64,000 nt of DNA from Salinivirgaceae bacterium (lineage in GTDB: Bacteria; Bacteroidota; Bacteroidia; Bacteroidales; SZUA-534): the NCBI GenBank assembly GCA_017557785.1, contig JAFYYA010000146.1, positions 1-64,000 on the forward strand, given 5' to 3'. The translations under genes and the position numbers were made by a program. The notes beneath the pieces are model-generated. The model was not told the DNA's origin, made no database searches, and saw only the letters and a list, made by a program, of their open reading frames with translations. This document shows, piece by piece, positions 18,167 through 26,807 of the stretch. The first letter of the stretch is position 1, and each line of letters opens with the position of its first letter.

Positions 18167-18637
18167 ATGAATAATTGGTACGAATGCAAAGTCAAATATC
18201 AAAAAGTTGACGAAGAAGGCCGTCAAAAGGCCGTTAGCGAGATTTATATGGTTGATGCCGTGTCGTTTACCGATGCTGAGAGCCGCATTACAAAAGAGTT
18301 GGAACAGTATGCCGGACTGGGTGAGTTCACAGTGGCTTCAATCAAAACCACAAATTATGCAGAAATCATACCCAACGAATCGGGCGACCGTTGGTTCAAG
18401 TGCAAGGCGGTTTTCATCTCGTTCGACGAGAAAACAAACAAGGAACGCCGCACGGCTTCGAGTATGCTGGTGCAGGCCACCGATGTGAAAGATGCTTACG
18501 ATGTGCTGTCGAAAGCGCTGAGCACAAGCATCGCCGACTTCACCATTCCTGCTGTTCAAGAGTCGTCGATAATGGATATATTTGGTATTCTGCACGATTT
18601 CGACAAGGAACCGACTAAAGAGAATGCGGAAGAATAG
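18167..18637 (+). CDS. DUF4494 domain-containing protein
   Basis: 156 residues, soluble and acidic, beginning NNWYECKVKYQKVDEEGRQK, the conserved opening of DUF4494, and followed by VDAVSFTDAESRIT. A second similar unit (DRWFKCKAVFISFDEKTNKE, MLVQATDVKDAYD) suggests an internal duplication of the same fold. Its function is unknown; the family is frequent in Bacteroidota and possibly phage-derived. It ends in an intrinsic terminator. Confidence 0.88.
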   Translation: MNNWYECKVKYQKVDEEGRQKAVSEIYMVDAVSFTDAESRITKELEQYAGLGEFTVASIKTTNYAEIIPNESGDRWFKCKAVFISFDEKTNKERRTASSMLVQATDVKDAYDVLSKALSTSIADFTIPAVQESSIMDIFGILHDFDKEPTKENAEE

Positions 18638-18662
18638 AATTATTCCCGCATAATCCGATGAC

Positions 18663-18709
18663 AGCATCTGTCGCTACTTTAAAATGAATGGCGGCAGGTG
18701 CTTTTTTTT
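18663..18709 (+). terminator. Intrinsic terminator after the DUF4494 gene
   Basis: AGCATCTGTCGC pairs with GCGGCAGGTGCT (two G-U pairs), followed by eight Ts. Confidence 0.8.
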
Positions 18710-18841
18710 CGGTCGTTTTTCGAATAAGAAAAATCCGTAAATGCGTGTATGCTAGAGCGACTGCGAGACTGATTGCGATAAATTTGCACAACTGATAGCC
18801 TGAAAATCGGGCTGAAGACGAACCTTAAAAACGAAAGAATT

Positions 18842-20689
18842 ATGTGCGGAATAGTAGGATATGTAGGAGCGCAGCAGGCAGCACCGATTTTGATGGACAG
18901 CCTTTGCCGGCTAGAGTATAGGGGCTATGATTCGGCGGGCATTGCAGTCCGCGATGGCGACGGTCGCACGACGGTTGTCAAGGCTAAGGGACGGCTCAAG
19001 GTGCTGTCGGAAAAGATTGACGGCGGCCGGACATTGAAAGGCCGTATCGGCATTGGCCACACGCGTTGGGCCACTCACGGCGAACCGAACGAGGCCAACG
19101 CTCACCCGCACATTTCGGGCTCTGAGCCGGATGATTCGGCAGTTGTGGGTGTTCACAACGGCATTATCGAGAACTATGCCGAACTGAAGGAAAAACTTAT
19201 AAAAGCCGGCTACATTTTCTATTCGGAAACCGATACCGAAGTTGCCGTCAAACTTGTCGATTACTACTATAAGAAATATCCGACGCCGTCGAAGGCTATC
19301 GCGAAAGCGATGATGCGTATCCGCGGCTCGTATGCTCTTGCAATCCTTTTCAGCGACCACCAAAATCAGATTTGGACGGCCCGTAAGGACAGCCCGATGA
19401 TTATCGGCGTGACCAAAGGCGAGACTTTCATTGCGTCGGACGTGCCGGCAATCCTGAAATACACGCAGGACATTTACTACGTGGGCAACTGCGAGATGGC
19501 GTGTGTTGAGGCCGGCAAGGTCAGTTTCTTCAATATCGATGAGGAACAACTCGAAAAAGAAACCGTCCACATTACGTGGGATGCCAATGCTGCCGAACGC
19601 GGTGGTTTTGAGCATTTTATGATTAAAGAGATTCACGAGCAGCCGAAAGCCCTGCAGGACACGCTCAACTCGTTGCTGAAAGACGGCCGGCTCGACATTA
19701 GCAAAAGCGGTATCACGCCCGAAATCGCCCGCGGCATATCGGAAATCAGCATTGTGGCTTGCGGAAGCGCTTGGCACGTGGGGATGGCGGCCAAATATGT
19801 GATTGAGGACATTGCGCGAATCCCCGTCAGAGTCGATGTGGCGTCGGAGTTCCGCTACCATTGCCCCATTCTGCAGGACAACGCGTTGGTGATTGTCATT
19901 TCGCAGTCAGGTGAGACGGCCGACAGCCTTGCCGCTTTGCGCGAAGCCAAATCGCGCGGTATCCGCACGTTGGCCATTCTGAACGTTTTGGGCAGCAGCA
20001 TTGCCCGTGAGGCCGACCACGTGCTCTACACCCTTGCCGGACCCGAGATCGCCGTTGCAACCACCAAGGCTTACAGCGCACAAATGCTTATCGGATACGT
20101 GCTTGCAGTTGAATTGGCGTTTGAGCGCGGCGTTATCGATGAGGAAAAATACAAATACTATATCGCTCAGTTGCAAACCCTTCCCGATAAGGCAGAAGGC
20201 CTGCTCGAAGACAAGGAGCGCATACAGTGGTTCGCTTCGAAATTCTCAACCGCCCACGACGCCTTTTTCATTGGCCGCGGAATCGACTACGCTGTGGCGC
20301 TCGAGGGCAGCCTGAAGATGAAGGAGGTTTCGTATGTGCACTCTGAAGCCTACGCCGCTGGCGAACTCAAGCACGGCACTATCAGCCTGATTGAGGACGG
20401 AACACTGCTTGTGGGCATTCTCACGCAGAACAGCCTGTACGAGAAGACGGTGTCGAATATGGTTGAGTGCAAGACTCGCGGCGCCTACCTGATGGCTGTG
20501 GCAACTGCCGGGCACTACGACATTGAGGATACCGCCGATTTCACCATTTACGTGCCGAATATCGATGAGCATTTTGCCGGTAGCCTGACTGTGATCCCGC
20601 TGCAACTGTTCGGTTACTACTCGTCAGTTTCGCGCGGCCTTGATGTCGACAAACCGCGAAATTTGGCCAAGAGTGTGACGGTGGAATGA
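18842..20689 (+). CDS. glmS: Glutamine--fructose-6-phosphate aminotransferase (isomerising)
   Basis: 615-residue first enzyme of UDP-GlcNAc synthesis, making glucosamine-6-phosphate from fructose-6-phosphate and glutamine. The N-terminal nucleophile Cys2 (MCGIVGYVG), TRWATHGEPNEANAHPH and HNGIIENY form the glutaminase domain; two SIS domains follow (VACGSAWHVGMAAKYVIE, ISQSGETADSLAALREAK, then FFIGRGIDYAVALEGSLKMK), ending in KSVTVE. Length is normal. A -7-like TAAATTTG lies at 18779-18786. No ribozyme or riboswitch was seen in the leader. Confidence 0.97.
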   Translation: MCGIVGYVGAQQAAPILMDSLCRLEYRGYDSAGIAVRDGDGRTTVVKAKGRLKVLSEKIDGGRTLKGRIGIGHTRWATHGEPNEANAHPHISGSEPDDSAVVGVHNGIIENYAELKEKLIKAGYIFYSETDTEVAVKLVDYYYKKYPTPSKAIAKAMMRIRGSYALAILFSDHQNQIWTARKDSPMIIGVTKGETFIASDVPAILKYTQDIYYVGNCEMACVEAGKVSFFNIDEEQLEKETVHITWDANAAERGGFEHFMIKEIHEQPKALQDTLNSLLKDGRLDISKSGITPEIARGISEISIVACGSAWHVGMAAKYVIEDIARIPVRVDVASEFRYHCPILQDNALVIVISQSGETADSLAALREAKSRGIRTLAILNVLGSSIAREADHVLYTLAGPEIAVATTKAYSAQMLIGYVLAVELAFERGVIDEEKYKYYIAQLQTLPDKAEGLLEDKERIQWFASKFSTAHDAFFIGRGIDYAVALEGSLKMKEVSYVHSEAYAAGELKHGTISLIEDGTLLVGILTQNSLYEKTVSNMVECKTRGAYLMAVATAGHYDIEDTADFTIYVPNIDEHFAGSLTVIPLQLFGYYSSVSRGLDVDKPRNLAKSVTVE

Positions 20690-20760
20690 CATTGAAGGAC
20701 TGAAGGATTGAAGGACTGAAATAAGTGCTGACAGCGGTCTGTTGTCTGAAGTCTGTTGTC
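20690..20760. repeat. Low-complexity intergenic spacer
   Basis: Degenerate repeats of TTGAAGGACTGA followed by GTCTGTTGTC / GTCCGTTGTCCG between glmS and the convergent yitT-like gene. No coding potential. Confidence 0.6.
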
Positions 20761-20774
20761 CGTTGTCCGAAAAA

Positions 20775-21710
20775 TCACCCTTTCGTCTTTTCCGTCAGCG
20801 ATTTGAATCCTTCGCCAAGAATCTCGTTTGCTTCAATCACGGCCACAAAAGCGTTGGAGTCGATGCGGCTGATGTGCTCTTCAAGAATCAGCACTTCGCG
20901 GCGGTCAACAATGGTGTAAATCACCTTTTTAGGCGTGCCGCCGTACATTCCTTCGCCGTTCAGATAGGTGCCGCCGCGGCCCAAATCGTTCAGCAGCCGC
21001 TCGCGGATTTCTTCGTGATGGTCCGATATGATGAGCAGCATTTTCTCGTGCCCCGCGCCTTCAAGAATCATATCCACAACCTTGCCTGTAATGAAAATCA
21101 CCAGCCACGAGTACAATGGTATCTTCCAGTCGCTGAACGCGATAAGTCCCAACAAAGCAATGGCGCTATCGACATAGATGAGCAGATGGCCGATGGGCAG
21201 GTGAGTGTATTTGGCAATAATGGCCGCAATAATGTCGGAGCCGCCCGATGTGGCCTTCGATTTGAACACAATGGCCAGTCCGATGCCGATGATGGTGGCG
21301 CCGAATACCGATGCCAGCAGCAGGTCGTCGGCAAGGCCGAGCGGGTCGTCTTCACCGATGAAGGCCGTGAGCGTATCCATAAACACTGCCGTGGAGATGA
21401 AGCCCAGCACCGTTTTGAAGCCGAAGCGTGGCCCCAGAATCTTCGTACCGATAATGGTCAGAATGGTGTCGAGGCAAGCCGACACAAGACCGATTGGCGT
21501 GCCGTCGGGGAACAAGTCGAACAGGCCTTTGGTGGAGTGGTGAATGACGATGGAGATGCCGTAAACACCGCCCGGCACAATCTTGTAGGGGTTGATGAAC
21601 AGCACAAAACCCAGCGACAGCACAAACGTGCCCACCAGAATATAGACGACCGCCTTTGCCGCATCGCGCCACGTGCCGCCGCCAGTCAACTTGTTTAAAT
21701 CCAATGCCAT
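20775..21710 (-). CDS. YitT family membrane protein (DUF2179)
   Basis: 311 residues. Five or six transmembrane helices cover residues 15-200 (for example YILVGTFVLSLGFVLFINPY and LLLASVFGATIIGIGLAIVF). A cytosolic C-terminal DUF2179 domain follows, with PKKVIYTIVDRREV and SRIDSNAFVAVIEANEILG. The family resembles transporters but the substrate is unknown. The ATG at 21710 is preferred because it starts 30 bases behind a consensus -7 (TATCTTTG, 21741-21734 on the minus strand); a longer frame starting at 21809 would extend over this promoter. Confidence 0.9.
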   Translation of the reverse strand: MALDLNKLTGGGTWRDAAKAVVYILVGTFVLSLGFVLFINPYKIVPGGVYGISIVIHHSTKGLFDLFPDGTPIGLVSACLDTILTIIGTKILGPRFGFKTVLGFISTAVFMDTLTAFIGEDDPLGLADDLLLASVFGATIIGIGLAIVFKSKATSGGSDIIAAIIAKYTHLPIGHLLIYVDSAIALLGLIAFSDWKIPLYSWLVIFITGKVVDMILEGAGHEKMLLIISDHHEEIRERLLNDLGRGGTYLNGEGMYGGTPKKVIYTIVDRREVLILEEHISRIDSNAFVAVIEANEILGEGFKSLTEKTKG

Positions 21711-21817
21711 AGTTTTCAATGTCGGTTTTGTAGCAAAGATATATTTTTGTTTAATTGGGGATTTGTTTAACGCAAACCGAAAACTTAAACGTAAACAAAT
21801 TGCACCCAAGAAAAAAT

Positions 21818-21945
21818 GGAATTTTGTGATTTTTAGCCTTAAAAAGTCAGGAATTTTGTGATTTTTGGCCCTAAAAAAATAGGAATTTCGTGATTTTTAA
21901 CTTATTTTTGTTTGGAATTTTGTGATAAATAATTGTTGAACAACG
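21818..21945 (+). repeat. Four 32-bp tandem repeats running up to an ATPase start codon
   Basis: Copies start at 21818, 21850, 21882 and 21914, an exact 32-base period. All begin with GGAATTTTGTGAT (copy 3 has one change); the second half of each unit drifts. The next period boundary, 21946, is the A of the ATPase start codon. A -7 element TATTTTTG (21903-21910) lies just ahead of the last copy, so the array spans the presumed promoter and leader. Confidence 0.9.
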
Positions 21946-23274
21946 ATGAGAAGAAAAGTTGATAGTTTTCTAATAGATTGGAAATCAAAAGAAAAACACC
22001 AACCACTGATAGTAAAAGGTGCACGACAGATTGGTAAAACCTATTCTGTAGAGAAATTCGCTAAAACATACAGCCATTTGGTGGAAGTGAATTTTGCGAC
22101 AGAGCCGTATTACAAAACTATTTTCGACAATGGTTTTTCTGTCGATGAAATCATAAAGCAGTTGTCTGCCATCAATCCGAAATTCCAATTTGTGCCGCAT
22201 AAAACATTGATTTTCTTTGATGAATTGCAAGCCTGCCCGAATTGTGCGACAAGTCTTAAACCTTTTGACATCGACGGACGGTTCGATGTTATATGTTCTG
22301 GCTCGCTGATGGGTATAAGTTACAGCGAGATAGAATCTAACAGCGTTGGTTATAAAGAAGAGTATGAGATGCATTCGCTTGATTTCGAAGAATTTCTGTG
22401 GGCGAAAGGATATACTGACGAGCAGATTGATGACCTTTACAGTTATATGCGCGATGTGAAGCCGTTGCCTGATGCCATTTTTGAAAAAATGTTCGGCAAT
22501 TTCAAGGAATTTATGCTGACAGGCGGAATGCCGGCAGTGGTGAAACAGTTTGTAAAACAGGGCAATTTCTCGGGCATATTGAAAATTCAAAAGAAACTTT
22601 TGCTTGATTATGAAGAAGATATTACCAAATATGCTATCGGAATCGATAAAGCAAAAGTCAGAAATATCTATATGCATATTACCGTTTATCTGGCAAAAGA
22701 CAACAAGAAATTTCAAATTTCGAAGGTGGCGAAAGGTGCTCGAAACCGAGAGTATGTCGGCACCGTCGATTGGCTTTGTGATGCGGGTATTGTCAACATT
22801 TGCTACTATTTAGACTCACTCGAATTGCCGCTGAAGGGCAATTACAACCCTACCAACTATAAGGTTTATTATCACGACACGGGGTTGCTGGTGGCTTCGA
22901 TGGAAGATGAGGCGCAGATTGATTTGTTCCGAAACCGTAACTTCAACACTTACAAAGGCGCCATCTATGAGAATATTGTGGGTGAGATGCTTGTGAAATC
23001 TGGTTTTGGGCTGTATTGTTACAAGAACGAAAAATCGACAGTTGAGATGGATTTCTTTGTTCGCGATGCCGATACGCTGATTCCTGTTGAGGTTAAGGCA
23101 ACCGACAACGCCACAAAATCGCTTGTCAAACTGATTAAGCAAAATGATAATATTAAGTATGGTATAAAACTGTGCTACAAGAATATAGGTTTTAACGGGC
23201 AGTTCTATACCTTCCCTTATTTCTTGACATTTCTGCTTAAACGGTTCATTGGGGAAAGGATTTATAAAGGTTGA
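21946..23274 (+). CDS. AAA ATPase with DUF4143 domain (first copy)
   Basis: 442 residues. Walker A GARQIGKT is at residues 25-32 and Walker B LIFFDE at 88-93, followed by ICSGSLMGI (sensor-like) and SLDFEEFLWAKGY. A winged-helix-like middle part precedes the C-terminal DUF4143 domain, where NEKSTVEMDFFV and TLIPVEVKA keep the D...E-x-K spacing of PD-(D/E)XK nucleases. Such ATPases are multi-copy in gut Bacteroidales and their role is not established. It stands alone, is preceded by the 32-bp array, and has a distant relative at 29807. Confidence 0.9.
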   Translation: MRRKVDSFLIDWKSKEKHQPLIVKGARQIGKTYSVEKFAKTYSHLVEVNFATEPYYKTIFDNGFSVDEIIKQLSAINPKFQFVPHKTLIFFDELQACPNCATSLKPFDIDGRFDVICSGSLMGISYSEIESNSVGYKEEYEMHSLDFEEFLWAKGYTDEQIDDLYSYMRDVKPLPDAIFEKMFGNFKEFMLTGGMPAVVKQFVKQGNFSGILKIQKKLLLDYEEDITKYAIGIDKAKVRNIYMHITVYLAKDNKKFQISKVAKGARNREYVGTVDWLCDAGIVNICYYLDSLELPLKGNYNPTNYKVYYHDTGLLVASMEDEAQIDLFRNRNFNTYKGAIYENIVGEMLVKSGFGLYCYKNEKSTVEMDFFVRDADTLIPVEVKATDNATKSLVKLIKQNDNIKYGIKLCYKNIGFNGQFYTFPYFLTFLLKRFIGERIYKG

Positions 23275-23397
23275 AAAAATTGATGTTTTACGACTTTTTT
23301 ATGCTCCGTGCCCAAAATATTTTTTCATTCACCATTTGTGTTTATGGTGTGACCAATCAGTAATTTCCTTATACTTGCATTGTCACATGACTGAAAA

Positions 23398-23559
23398 ATG
23401 GAATTACTGACGCTTGCAATCCCGATGCTTTTGTGTGCTGCCGCCTTTGGCGCGTTGCGGTTTGCCAAACGTGTTGCGTTTGTAGGATATTGTTTTGCTG
23501 GTAATTATTATTTTATTGTAGATCAACAAAATACCCCCCCTGTTTTCTTTGTTGCATAA
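23398..23559 (+). CDS. Possible 53-aa hydrophobic peptide
   Basis: ATG-initiated frame starting MELLTLAIPMLLCAAAFGAL, one predicted membrane segment, then FAKRVAFVGYCF and a short polar tail. TATACTTG, close to a -7 element, lies about 25 bases upstream. It is the only coding candidate in the 23275-23672 gap; it could equally be a remnant or chance. The remainder of the gap shows no clear structure. Confidence 0.25.
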   Translation: MELLTLAIPMLLCAAAFGALRFAKRVAFVGYCFAGNYYFIVDQQNTPPVFFVA

Positions 23560-23672
23560 GGCTGAACCGCAACGGTTTTCACCAAATAAATTGCAATCAC
23601 AAAGTCACACTGCCATAAGGCGGAGCGGCTTTTTTGTACTGAATTTTATGTTTAACTAAATACTTTTTTGAT

Positions 23673-26072
23673 ATGAGGAAATTTGCGACACTTTTTTTAG
23701 GCGTATTGCTTGCTGGGCAGACATTTACCGTTTCCGCGGGTGATATCCCGAATGCATGGGAAACAAAAACGGGTGAAATTTGGCGCCACGAGGAAACATC
23801 AGGTATAAACGAGTTGCTAAATCCCGAGAACGGGGTATATGGCATTCATACTTATGCTGAAGACCAAAATGCTTGGGATTCACAGTTCTACATTATTTTT
23901 GCTGATGAACCCATAAGATCAGGTACACCTATTTCTGTGCATTTTGAGTATCGGAAAGATGGAGAAGGAGATGTAAGTTTTAATGCATGTGGTTTCGCGG
24001 ATCCGCATGTTTACGTGAATAATGATGGTTGGGGCACCCTCGAAGCTACCGATGAGTGGCTAGTTTACGAAGACGAATTCGAAACGAGTAACGATATCCG
24101 TGCATTCGGTGTATATGTGTCTCTCGCCCCCCATGTGGATGGTACGTTATTGTTCCGTAATATCCTTATCACAGTTGATGGCGTGGAGGCTGTTAAAACC
24201 ATGGAGACTGATGCGGACTATGCTGAGTTTAGTGAGGACAATGGCGGAGGCAATGGAAACGAGAATGGCGATGATGACAACGACAACTACACTCTGTTGT
24301 ATGAAACCAATGGTAGCGAAGCCACAGTAACGGGCATTGAGTTGACAGAAAATGTGACAAGCGTAACTATTCCGTCAACCGTAACTATCGAAGGTGTTGA
24401 ATACACTGTTAATGCTATTGGTAATGAGGCATTCAGAGGTTGCCGTAATCTGACATCGATAACCATTCCCACCACGGTTACAAGCATCGGTGATGGGGCG
24501 TTCGACAACTGCAGGAATTTGACATCGGTAACCATTCCCAATTCTATCACAACCATTAGTGATTATATGTTTGCTGATTGTAGAAATCTGACTTCAGTAA
24601 CAATTCCCAATTCGGTTACCAGAATAGGAGAAGATGCATTCTATTGCTGCCGCAACCTAACATCTATAACAATTCCAAATTCGGTTACCAGCATTGGTAG
24701 GGCAGCATTCATTGCTTGCTGGAGTCTGACCGAACTGAAAATTCCTAATTCGGTTACAGAGATAGGCCCTTATGCATTTGATCAATGTCTTGGTTTGACA
24801 TACAATAAATTTGGCGGTGCTTTGTATTTGGGCAACGATGATAATCCATATTTATTTCTGGTAGATGCGGAATCAGAAGATGTAACTTCATGCGAAGTGC
24901 ACTCTGACTGTAAATTCATTAATTTTCAGGCGTTCTTTTACCACCCAAATGTAACTACGGTAACCATTCCCGAATCGGTTACAAGAGTTGGAAATTGGGC
25001 ATTCAGTAGTTGTAGTAAGCTGACTTACAATGAATATGACAACGGATTGTATTTGGGTAACAGCGATAATCCGTATTTATGTCTGATTAAAATGAAATCG
25101 AGAGATACAACGTCTTGTGAGATAAACAGCAACTGCAAGATTATTTGCTCTTTGGCCTTTAGCTGTGATAGCTTGAGCACGGTAACCATTCCTAATTCAG
25201 TAACAACCATTGAGACGGGAAATGGTGGTGCATTTTGCTCCGAACATGGAACTTTGTATTGCCAAGCGGATTCAATACCTGCAGGCTGGTATGATGGTTG
25301 GAGATATAATTGCATAGTGGCAAAATGGAGCTGCAAGGTTATAAATGCAGTTGTGGACAATTCTGAACATGGTGCGGCCGCGGTCACTGGCGATGTTGTT
25401 AAGTTGAGTGACGGTTCGTATTGGAGTCCGAAGGGTGCCGATGTGACGCTCACCGCAACGCCAAAAGCCGGCTATCATTTTGTGCGTTGGAGCAATGGCG
25501 ATACTCATAATCCGTACACATTTTCTACCACCCAAGATTCTTCGCTAACGGCTATATTTGAAGCACACACAGTTGTTACCGATACTGCCGTTGCAGCTAC
25601 CGAAACAGAAACTGGTCTTACCGAAGGCTCGCATTGCTCAGTATGCGGTGCAGTTATAGTCGCTCAAGAAGTTATTGCCGCATTAGGTGGTGGAAATGAA
25701 AACCAAGGCGGCAACAATGAAGGCGGAGAAAATCAAGGTGGCAACGAAAACCAAGGAGGTAATGAAGGTGGAAATGAAAACCAAGGCGGCAACGAGAACC
25801 AAGGTGGTGGTAACGAAAACCAAGGCGGCAACGAGAACACCAATCCCGGCACCGCGGTTACCGAATCAGCCGCCAATGCCATCAACATCTACGCCCAAGG
25901 CAAAACCATTGTGGTTGAGAACGCCACCGATGAAATCCGTGTTTACGATACCATGGGACACCTTATTTGTAGAGACGTGCCATGGCGCGTCTCTACCGAA
26001 ATCCGCGTCAACACCGCCGGTGTATATATTGTAAAGACCGGTGGAACAGTGCAACGTGTGATGGTGAATTGA
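23673..26072 (+). CDS. BspA-like leucine-rich-repeat surface protein with type IX sorting domain
   Basis: 799 residues. Signal peptide (MRKFATLFLGVLLAGQTFTVSA), an N-terminal beta-sandwich (about 25-185), then LRR_5 repeats of about 23 residues of the form LTSVTIPNSVTSIG..AF..C (about 225-520). An InlB-type beta-repeat follows (ATPKAGYHFVRWSNGDTHNP), then a module HCSVCGAVIVAQ, a Gly/Asn/Gln-rich linker built from GGNENQ units, and a C-terminal sorting domain ending GVYIVKTGGTVQRVMVN. BspA proteins bind host matrix or other bacteria; here that is inference. Near its end the gene contains a 28-bp palindrome (25969-25996) in frame. Confidence 0.88.
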   Translation: MRKFATLFLGVLLAGQTFTVSAGDIPNAWETKTGEIWRHEETSGINELLNPENGVYGIHTYAEDQNAWDSQFYIIFADEPIRSGTPISVHFEYRKDGEGDVSFNACGFADPHVYVNNDGWGTLEATDEWLVYEDEFETSNDIRAFGVYVSLAPHVDGTLLFRNILITVDGVEAVKTMETDADYAEFSEDNGGGNGNENGDDDNDNYTLLYETNGSEATVTGIELTENVTSVTIPSTVTIEGVEYTVNAIGNEAFRGCRNLTSITIPTTVTSIGDGAFDNCRNLTSVTIPNSITTISDYMFADCRNLTSVTIPNSVTRIGEDAFYCCRNLTSITIPNSVTSIGRAAFIACWSLTELKIPNSVTEIGPYAFDQCLGLTYNKFGGALYLGNDDNPYLFLVDAESEDVTSCEVHSDCKFINFQAFFYHPNVTTVTIPESVTRVGNWAFSSCSKLTYNEYDNGLYLGNSDNPYLCLIKMKSRDTTSCEINSNCKIICSLAFSCDSLSTVTIPNSVTTIETGNGGAFCSEHGTLYCQADSIPAGWYDGWRYNCIVAKWSCKVINAVVDNSEHGAAAVTGDVVKLSDGSYWSPKGADVTLTATPKAGYHFVRWSNGDTHNPYTFSTTQDSSLTAIFEAHTVVTDTAVAATETETGLTEGSHCSVCGAVIVAQEVIAALGGGNENQGGNNEGGENQGGNENQGGNEGGNENQGGNENQGGGNENQGGNENTNPGTAVTESAANAINIYAQGKTIVVENATDEIRVYDTMGHLICRDVPWRVSTEIRVNTAGVYIVKTGGTVQRVMVN
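25969..25996. repeat. REP-like palindrome inside a coding sequence
   Basis: Arms GTAGAGACG and CGTCTCTAC around TGCCATGGCG, nearly perfect. It encodes the residues CRDVPWRVST within the sorting domain, in frame. Related palindromes follow at 26099-26127 and 44535-44562. Confidence 0.8.
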
Positions 26073-26098
26073 TATTATTGTAAAATATTGAATATGTG

Positions 26099-26127
26099 GT
26101 AGAGACGTCATATTATGGCGTCTCTAC
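26099..26127. repeat. REP-like palindrome after the leucine-rich-repeat gene
   Basis: GTAGAGACG and CGTCTCTAC arms around a CATA/TATG centre, followed by GTGTTTTTA; it may work as a terminator as well. A partial copy of the centre (GCGTCATTTATGGCG) recurs near 26213-26227. Confidence 0.8.
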
Positions 26128-26237
26128 GTGTTTTTATCCGGTCCAGGCGTCGCGTTATAACCCCTATCTTCTAAAAAATTATATCAAACAGTGTTACATT
26201 TGAAAAATTGAAGCGTCATTTATGGCGTAATTGAAAA

Positions 26238-26807
26238 GTGATTTTGGAATCGAACTACGTAGATATTAACAGTCAGTTGATTGACGAGTGCCGGAGTGGT
26301 AGCAGCAAGGCCCAGTTCGAGGTTTACAAACTGTATTACAAGGCGATGTACAACACCTGTCTGCGGTTTGTGCGCGACCCGATGGAGGCTGAGGATATCA
26401 TGCAGGATGCGTTCCTGTCGGCTTTCCGCAACATCGACTCGTTCCGCGGCGAGGTGAGTTTCGGCTCGTGGCTGAAGCGCATTGTGGTGAACCGGTCGCT
26501 CGATGCGCTGCGGAAACGGAAACTCGACCTTGACCCGCTTGAAGAGGGGCGGACGGTTGTCGACACCGACTGCTACGATGGCGACGAGGTCGATTTCAAG
26601 GTGGGGCAGGTGAAGATGGCCATCGGCTCGCTGCCCGACAGTTACCGCACCCTGCTCACTCTGCACCTTATCGAGGGCTACGACCATGAGGAGATTGCCC
26701 AGATAACAGGGTTGAGCAATGCTGCCGTCCGCACCGGCTACTCGCGGGCGAGGAAAAAATTACAGGAACTTTTGGAAACGAAAAAATTTGAGATATGGAT
26801 GAGTTGA
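26238..26807 (+). CDS. ECF RNA polymerase sigma factor
   Basis: 189 residues with region 2 (AQFEVYKLYYKAMYNTCLRF, DIMQDAFLSAFRNIDSF) and region 4 (YRTLLTLHLIEGYDHEEIAQ, AAVRTGYSRARKKLQELL). No ATG lies between the upstream in-frame stop and region 2, so a GTG at 26238 or TTG at 26244 must be used. It overlaps the next gene by 13 bases, and the three genes 26238-28445 form one operon of sigma factor, membrane partner and DUF4097 protein. Confidence 0.9.
   Translation: MILESNYVDINSQLIDECRSGSSKAQFEVYKLYYKAMYNTCLRFVRDPMEAEDIMQDAFLSAFRNIDSFRGEVSFGSWLKRIVVNRSLDALRKRKLDLDPLEEGRTVVDTDCYDGDEVDFKVGQVKMAIGSLPDSYRTLLTLHLIEGYDHEEIAQITGLSNAAVRTGYSRARKKLQELLETKKFEIWMS

Noticed and set aside
18710..18841. 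glmS ribozyme or riboswitch in the glmS leader
   Set aside because: The leader is short and no conserved ribozyme core could be found.
18911..19861. Long open frame on the minus strand opposite glmS
   Set aside because: It has no recognisable domain, lies wholly inside glmS and follows from codon bias of the plus-strand gene.
20742..21698. Plus-strand frame of 318 codons opposite the YitT-like gene
   Set aside because: His/Gln/Asn-rich antisense shadow, while the minus-strand frame shows clear membrane helices and DUF2179 motifs.
21818..21945. CRISPR array
   Set aside because: The 32-bp units are contiguous and degenerate in their second half; there are no alternating unique spacers and no cas genes.
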